A DNA stretch of 64,000 nt, taken from assembly GCA_045837725.1 (NCBI GenBank), contig JBEWZL010000270.1, forward strand, positions 305,787 to 369,786. The letters are read 5' to 3'. Source of the DNA: Vermamoeba vermiformis. Lineage: Eukaryota > Tubulinea > Echinamoebida. Made by a program: the position numbers and the translations under genes. Below, piece after piece: positions 60,459 through 64,000 of this stretch. Positions within the stretch are counted from its first letter, which is position 1. Each line of letters starts with the position of its first letter. The notes below the pieces were generated by a model that saw nothing but the letters and a program-made list of their open reading frames with translations, searched no databases and had not been told where the DNA came from.

Positions 60459-60470
60459 AGGTCCAAAAGG

Positions 60471-60491
60471 AAAAACGCGCCACGCGTTTTT
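60471..60491. repeat. Palindrome copy 6 (shared promoter)
   Basis: Perfect arms, centre CCA. Lies about 30 bases before the transposase ATG and about 100 before the start of the divergent gene. Confidence 0.95.
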
Positions 60492-60519
60492 GCTATTCAT
60501 ATGGTTAATCACAACAAGA

Positions 60520-62557
60520 ATGGACACACCTCTTCTTGATGTCGTTCTTGCTCTGCCTCCGCACGAAATTGAGCCTGCTATTTTGGACGTTTTGCAGCAT
60601 CATCGCGTCACTCCGCACTTGCGTGTTCTCAAGCATGCTTCTGTCCAGCATGCTCTGCTATCAAATTACGGTAGATCCCTGCGGATTGCGGCAAGCAGTG
60701 AACGCACTTCAGGGTTCTTCCGTGGATCTTTGTCCTCAATGCTTCACGCTTCGATTGACAAGGCAGCAGTTGCTTCATTGCTTAATGTATCACCAAGTAG
60801 CGTTTCTCGTGCTCTTTCCATTTCAAATGAACGCTATCACAATGGGTTAATGACTGGCATTCACAACAAGTTTGCTTCCCCCACCAAGTACAAAGTTAGT
60901 CGACTTCCCGTGGCCACCTCCATTGTGACTGATTGGATAATTTCACACTGTCGCCCTTCTGCAAACTCGGCAAATGTTGTTCGCAATCGCAATGCTGATG
61001 GCACATGGTCTTATGAAATAATGCACTACCACAATGAATCAATTGCAGAGCTGTTCACCAAGTACAAGGCAGGTACCAAAAACGCGTGACGCGTTTTCTA
61101 ATACCCTTCCTTCAGGTGCAACATCAAGCAGATGCTGTTGGCAAATCTACGTTCTATTCACTTGTGCCCAAATGTGTTTATCTTCAGCCCTACTATTCTG
61201 GCCTCTGCCCAACATGTGCATCTGATAAACATTGGCAAATGATGCTTAATCGAAACAGGCGCTCTTGGCATGCCGACTGCCACTGCCAGTGCACCTACTG
61301 CACAGTTTACAACCATGCTCTGTCATGCCCTGCTGATTGTGTTTGCAAAGGTGATGAGTGTCCTATTGAAATGTCAAACATTCCACAACAATGGATTGTT
61401 CCTCAGGCCAGCAAGGCTCTGCGCAATGACCGCGACAAGCATGCCCCAAATCAAATGGTACATGTATGGCAGCAAGGCACGCGCCTTCAGTTCATGGAGA
61501 ATTGCAGTCTTGTTGCTGAAAGGTGCACTGATCACAAGCTTCATGTTTCTTGGCAAAAGCAAGTTATTTCAACACTTAAGAAAAAGCTTCCTTGGAACAC
61601 TGTAATGATGCGCTGGGATTTCTTGATGAACTATTCCCATGTTAGCTCAGTTGAAGTGGGCAATGCTTTCTATGGGCGCCGCCAGTCTACTGTTCTAATT
61701 GCCACTGTCTGGTATCATGGACCTGACAGTACGCCAGAATCCCCAAAAATCACCAAAACCTACCATGCATTTGTCAGCCCTTACCTGTCCCATTCTTCTT
61801 TGGTTTTTCAGAAAGCATTTGCTGCACTACTTCCACAATTGGATTTGCACACAGATGTTGTCAACTGCATCATTCTCTCCGATGGTGGCATGCAGCATTT
61901 TAAAAACAGAATCTCAATGCATTGGGGAACAACTGTCTTCAACAAGTTCAACATCTGCTTACGTTGGATAATTGACCCTGCTTACCATGGCAAGGGTGAA
62001 TGTGATGGCCGTGGTGCTAAGCTGAAAAAGAAAGCTAAAATTCATGTTCTCAAGGAGATGGTTTCCTTGATACTCCAGAACAGCTAGCCAATTATTGGAA
62101 TACAGTGCCAGGAGGCACTTCTTCGTTTCTCAACATAGACTGGGAGGACACAGAACAGGATGTGCAGACGATAAATGGCATTAAAGCCTGCTATGACTTC
62201 TGCTTCTCACGCAATGAAACTCAGTTGTACATGAGGAAATGGCCTTGTGTGTGTGCCGACTGCCTTGACTTTAACTTTGGCAGTTGCAAGCGAGGTGCTC
62301 AAGTAGGAGAATGGCTGTTTCGTCAGACAAAGCCAACCAATGTAAATCACCCAAAAGGACTCAACCCTCCTGTTGTTGTGGAAGAAGAAGTCGAACACTG
62401 TGAGGTTGAGAAAATTGTTGGTAAACGTATGTTCAAAGACAAAGTACAGTATCAGATTAAGTGGCTTGGTTTCACCGAAGAGTACAATGAATGGAAGTAC
62501 GAAGATGAAATGGATTGCGAAGACCTTGTTCTTGCTTTTGAAAACGATCACAAATAA
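60520..62557 (+). CDS. DDE-type transposase with Cys-rich segment and C-terminal chromodomain
   Basis: The ATG at 60520 gives MDTPLLDVVLALPPHEIEPA. Exon 1 ends at 61072; the intron 61073-61131 contains a palindrome; exon 2 restarts KADAVGKSTFYSLVPK. A helix-turn-helix-like part (AAVASLLNVSPSSVSRALS) precedes a Cys cluster (CPTCASDKHW ... CHCQCTYCTVYNHALSCPAD). The catalytic core is likely DFLMNYSHV, IILSDGGMQHFKNRISMHWG and HGKGECDGRGAKLKKK; the SDG..FKN / HGKG..DG pattern recurs in uncharacterised transposase-like animal proteins. The frame changes once near 62050, after which GDGFLDTPEQLANYW continues. A chromodomain ends the protein (EVEKIVGKRMFKDKVQYQIK then WLGFTEEYNEW), with two of three cage aromatics and Cys for the first. 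It presumably moves the element and may steer it to marked chromatin (inference). Confidence 0.8.
61078..61097. repeat. Palindrome copy 7 (transposase intron)
   Basis: AAAAACGCG, centre TGA, then CGCGTTTT; inside the single intron of the transposase gene. Confidence 0.93.
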
Positions 62558-62635
62558 AAATGCAACCCTTTTATTTTTGTACAATAACAGCAATTTCAAC
62601 ATAAAAATAAATTCTTGTAAATATTGGCGGTTTTG

Positions 62636-62657
62636 GCTGAGACTCGTGGATCTTGCC
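62636..62657 (-). repeat. Right terminal inverted repeat
   Basis: Ends GTGGATCTTGCC, the perfect complement of 57429-57450. Confidence 0.95.
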
Positions 62658-62661
62658 ATAT

Positions 62662-62705
62662 CAATAAACACAACTTACCGTTATTATTCCGACGGTTATT
62701 CTACA
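62662..62705 (+). repeat. 3' LTR, second part
   Basis: 44 bases identical to the end of the left LTR (CAATAAACACAACTTACCG ... CTACA), resuming after the DNA transposon. Confidence 0.93.
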
Positions 62706-63059
62706 TAGCCATACTTCAAGTGCATTCTTTTCGGTAACATTGAAAGATAGCGTTCGATTGGACACGGCAGAATTGGATCTCGTTAATTCTTTGAAATTCG
62801 TCAAATCTTCAGTCCTCCATTTTCCTTTAAATTGCTCCATAAATTATTAGATTATTAATTTAATTTCAATTAAAATATTTTCGAGCAAATATTTAATTCG
62901 TGCTGGGATGTGGCTTACAACATCGACAGAGGCCGGTTTAACTACGATATGCAGCTCCATTATACTAGTAAATTATAGTAAAATAATTATTGTACACCCC
63001 GTGTGCTTCAATCTAACGCGAAACGCGTTTATTATTTTCGACGACGCAACCAAGGAATT

Positions 63060-64000
63060 TTATTTATCGTGTTTCAACAATTCAGCCCAATGTTTGTCGT
63101 ATGGATGACCCATCAAGCTGAAAATATGCGTCCACATCTCCGACGGCATCAATTGAAACAAGTCACTGCGTCGTATATTATGAACGATGATTGCTGCATC
63201 GAGGTACAAATTTCTGTTGCGAGTGATGTACCCGTCAATAAATTTAAAGGTCTTGGCCGATCGTGCTGTCATCTTATTCTCGGTTATCTTGCACGACAAC
63301 AGCTGGGAGTTGTTACTGAGCGCTTTTTCTATCATTTTAAACTGGCCATTGTTATTCGCATTAGTGCAACCAATGGTGATGCTGCGCAAATTGCTGTTCG
63401 TGTTCAAAACGAGAACCAATTCGTTCACGGACATGCCTGTAACGCTTAAAACTTGCAAAGTCTTGTTCTTGGCAAGTAATTTTGAGTACGGATTGAATTT
63501 TTTGTTCAGGTTGTACACCTCGCCAAAACCGAAGCCATCAAGTGTCAAACTTGTCAAAGTGTCATTTTCGTACAACGACTGGCAGACATCGCTAACTGTT
63601 TTCTGGAATAGTTCACCGGTCAATTTGAGCTTTGTGATCTTCTTATTAACTTTCAAGATGTCTCCTATCTTGCTTGTAGGTGAAGATAACGTCAGATCTG
63701 TGATCGAGCAATGATCTTTGAGAACTGAAACAAGCTCCGGTGTAATTAAACTACCGTTAATTGTTGCTTCTAGTGATAGTACTTTCAGTCCTTGCTTGTT
63801 TTGAAAGTGCACTATTGTCGGATTTACAACTTGATTTCCATTGATCAATTCTAACCTCGTCAAACTCTGCTTCAATAGTAATGCCGTGCAAAAACGTTCA
63901 TATTCTTCGGTTGATTCTAATGTGGAGGGCAATTTGTGTTTCAGACTTTTGAGCGTCTTATTGGGGAACAATGCAATAGCATTCGGCTCATTATTTATGA
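63060..64000 (-). CDS. LRR protein with C-terminal F-box-like motif (runs off window)
   Basis: The 3' part of a gene whose start lies beyond the right edge; the frame is still open at 64000 (INNEPNAIALFPNKTL). At least 312 residues. LRR-like units: KQSLTRLELINGNQV, NKQGLKVLSLEATIN, ENDTLTSLTLDGFG and NKTLQVLSVTGMSV. The end, ITRNRNLYLDAAIIVHNIRR then LFQLMPSEMWTHIFSLMGHP, is nearly the same as in 26482-27504, so the two are close paralogues. The F-box-like PSEMWTHIF sits C-terminal to the LRRs. It follows the split LRR gene on the same strand with about 220 bases between. Confidence 0.8.
   Translation of the reverse strand, partial: INNEPNAIALFPNKTLKSLKHKLPSTLESTEEYERFCTALLLKQSLTRLELINGNQVVNPTIVHFQNKQGLKVLSLEATINGSLITPELVSVLKDHCSITDLTLSSPTSKIGDILKVNKKITKLKLTGELFQKTVSDVCQSLYENDTLTSLTLDGFGFGEVYNLNKKFNPYSKLLAKNKTLQVLSVTGMSVNELVLVLNTNSNLRSITIGCTNANNNGQFKMIEKALSNNSQLLSCKITENKMTARSAKTFKFIDGYITRNRNLYLDAAIIVHNIRRSDLFQLMPSEMWTHIFSLMGHPYDKHWAELLKHDK

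Larger units (their letters stand above)
57429..62657. mobile_element. 5.2-kb DNA transposon with chromodomain transposase and ParB/methyltransferase-like gene
   Basis: 22-bp perfect terminal inverted repeats begin GGCAAGATCCACGAG (57429-57450 and complement 62636-62657). The flanks show ATAT on both sides (57425-57428, 62658-62661). Because ATAT is palindromic, the duplication may equally be TA with the ends read as TGGCAAG. It carries two divergent genes (minus 57644-60372, plus 60520-62557) sharing a 147-bp promoter, and seven copies of a palindrome in its non-coding parts. It inserted into the 3' LTR after that element had landed, so it is the youngest layer. The transposase has one frame change, so this copy may be inactive; the other gene is intact by inspection. 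I cannot assign a named superfamily. Confidence 0.93.
50877..62705 (+). mobile_element. Ty3/gypsy-type LTR retrotransposon, young, itself interrupted
   Basis: LTRs of 162 bp start TGTAACACCACG and end TTATTCTACA (TG..CA). The left LTR is 50877-51038. The right LTR starts at 57311 and is split by a DNA transposon, resuming to 62705. A 5-bp target duplication TAGCC flanks the whole. The LTR copies are about 99% identical, so the insertion is recent. A TGG-starting candidate primer-binding site lies just inside the left LTR (51041) and a purine tract (57295-57310) just before the right one. The order protease, reverse transcriptase, RNase H, integrase is typical of Metaviridae-like elements. Pol is broken in about three places, so it is a fossil. 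Confidence 0.95.
50452..62840 (-). pseudogene. Small LRR host gene split by nested mobile elements
   Basis: The two host parts are 62706-62840 (ATG at 62838-62840, MEQFKGKWRTEDLTNFKELT) and 50452-50876 (ending ARPIRHNSANFI, stop). Leaving out the insertion and one copy of its 5-bp duplication TAGCC (50872-50876 and 62706-62710), the host frame is open for 184 codons and reads smoothly across the target site (LEVWLLNILAASD). LRR-like units: NTSLEKFIIILSNPG, WHIRSLELTCHSED and NQTLKQLKIQARP. It belongs to the LRR family of this region but is short and lacks the C-terminal F-box-like segment. In this haplotype it should make no normal product, since 11.8 kb interrupts it. Confidence 0.85.

Noticed and set aside
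58796-61097. Palindrome array as a CRISPR array
   Set aside because: Spacing is irregular (about 220-620 bases), the sites lie in eukaryotic introns, and there are no cas genes.
61034-61225. Alternative splice of the transposase using the first AG at 61115
   Set aside because: It leads to a frame with an early stop; the acceptor at 61131 keeps the family-like reading KADAVGKSTFYS.

Overview
The window is nuclear DNA of an intron-rich, compact-genome eukaryote. Introns are mostly 45-60 nt with GT..AG ends and a strong CTAAY branch-point motif close to the 3' splice site; genes lie a few hundred bases apart on both strands. The gene content fits a unicellular eukaryote: DNA primase large subunit with its Fe-S cysteines, F-box/LRR families, a type II Golgi-like glycosyltransferase, a ChrA chromate transporter, and secreted cysteine-rich repeat proteins. 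A G1-peptidase-like secreted protein and the F-box/LRR expansion make me think of an amoebozoan, but that is a guess.

Layout. 0-6.7 kb: two tandem paralogues for surface proteins made of repeated CxDGxKNQDETDxDCGG modules, one module per exon. 7-9.5 kb: a two-helix membrane protein and a disordered Ser/Lys-rich protein. 10-17 kb: a DUF4140/DUF4139 protein, a probably mitochondrial DCC oxidoreductase, a chromate transporter and a DUF547 protein. 17.7-21.8 kb: a giant ankyrin protein. 22-30 kb: a secreted G1-like protein, two head-to-head LRR genes that both look 5'-truncated, a 53-residue decapeptide-repeat protein and a tiny membrane protein. 30-39 kb: PRIM2, an alpha/beta hydrolase, a secreted DUF4139 paralogue and a flavin monooxygenase. 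39-46 kb: two F-box proteins, one carrying a piggyBac-type MITE in an intron. 46.7-50.4 kb: a glycosyltransferase and an LRR protein with a C-terminal F-box-like segment.

50.4-62.8 kb is a three-layer nest. A small LRR gene is split by a young Ty3/gypsy-type LTR element (5-bp TSD, 162-bp LTRs about 99% identical, pol broken in about three places). The 3' LTR of that element was then hit by a 5.2-kb DNA transposon with 22-bp terminal inverted repeats. The DNA transposon is the most unusual object here. It has two divergent genes: a DDE-type transposase ending in a chromodomain, and a 792-residue protein that looks like a ParB-like domain plus a degenerate N6/N4 DNA-methyltransferase-like domain. 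A 21-bp near-perfect palindrome occurs seven times inside the element: in five of seven introns of the ParB/methyltransferase-like gene, in the transposase intron and in the shared promoter, and I saw it in no exon. I suggest, as inference only, that these are binding sites for a protein of the element or of the host (each contains ACGCGT).

The window ends in another LRR/F-box-like gene that runs off the edge. Functions are inferred from recognised motifs only; no search was run.
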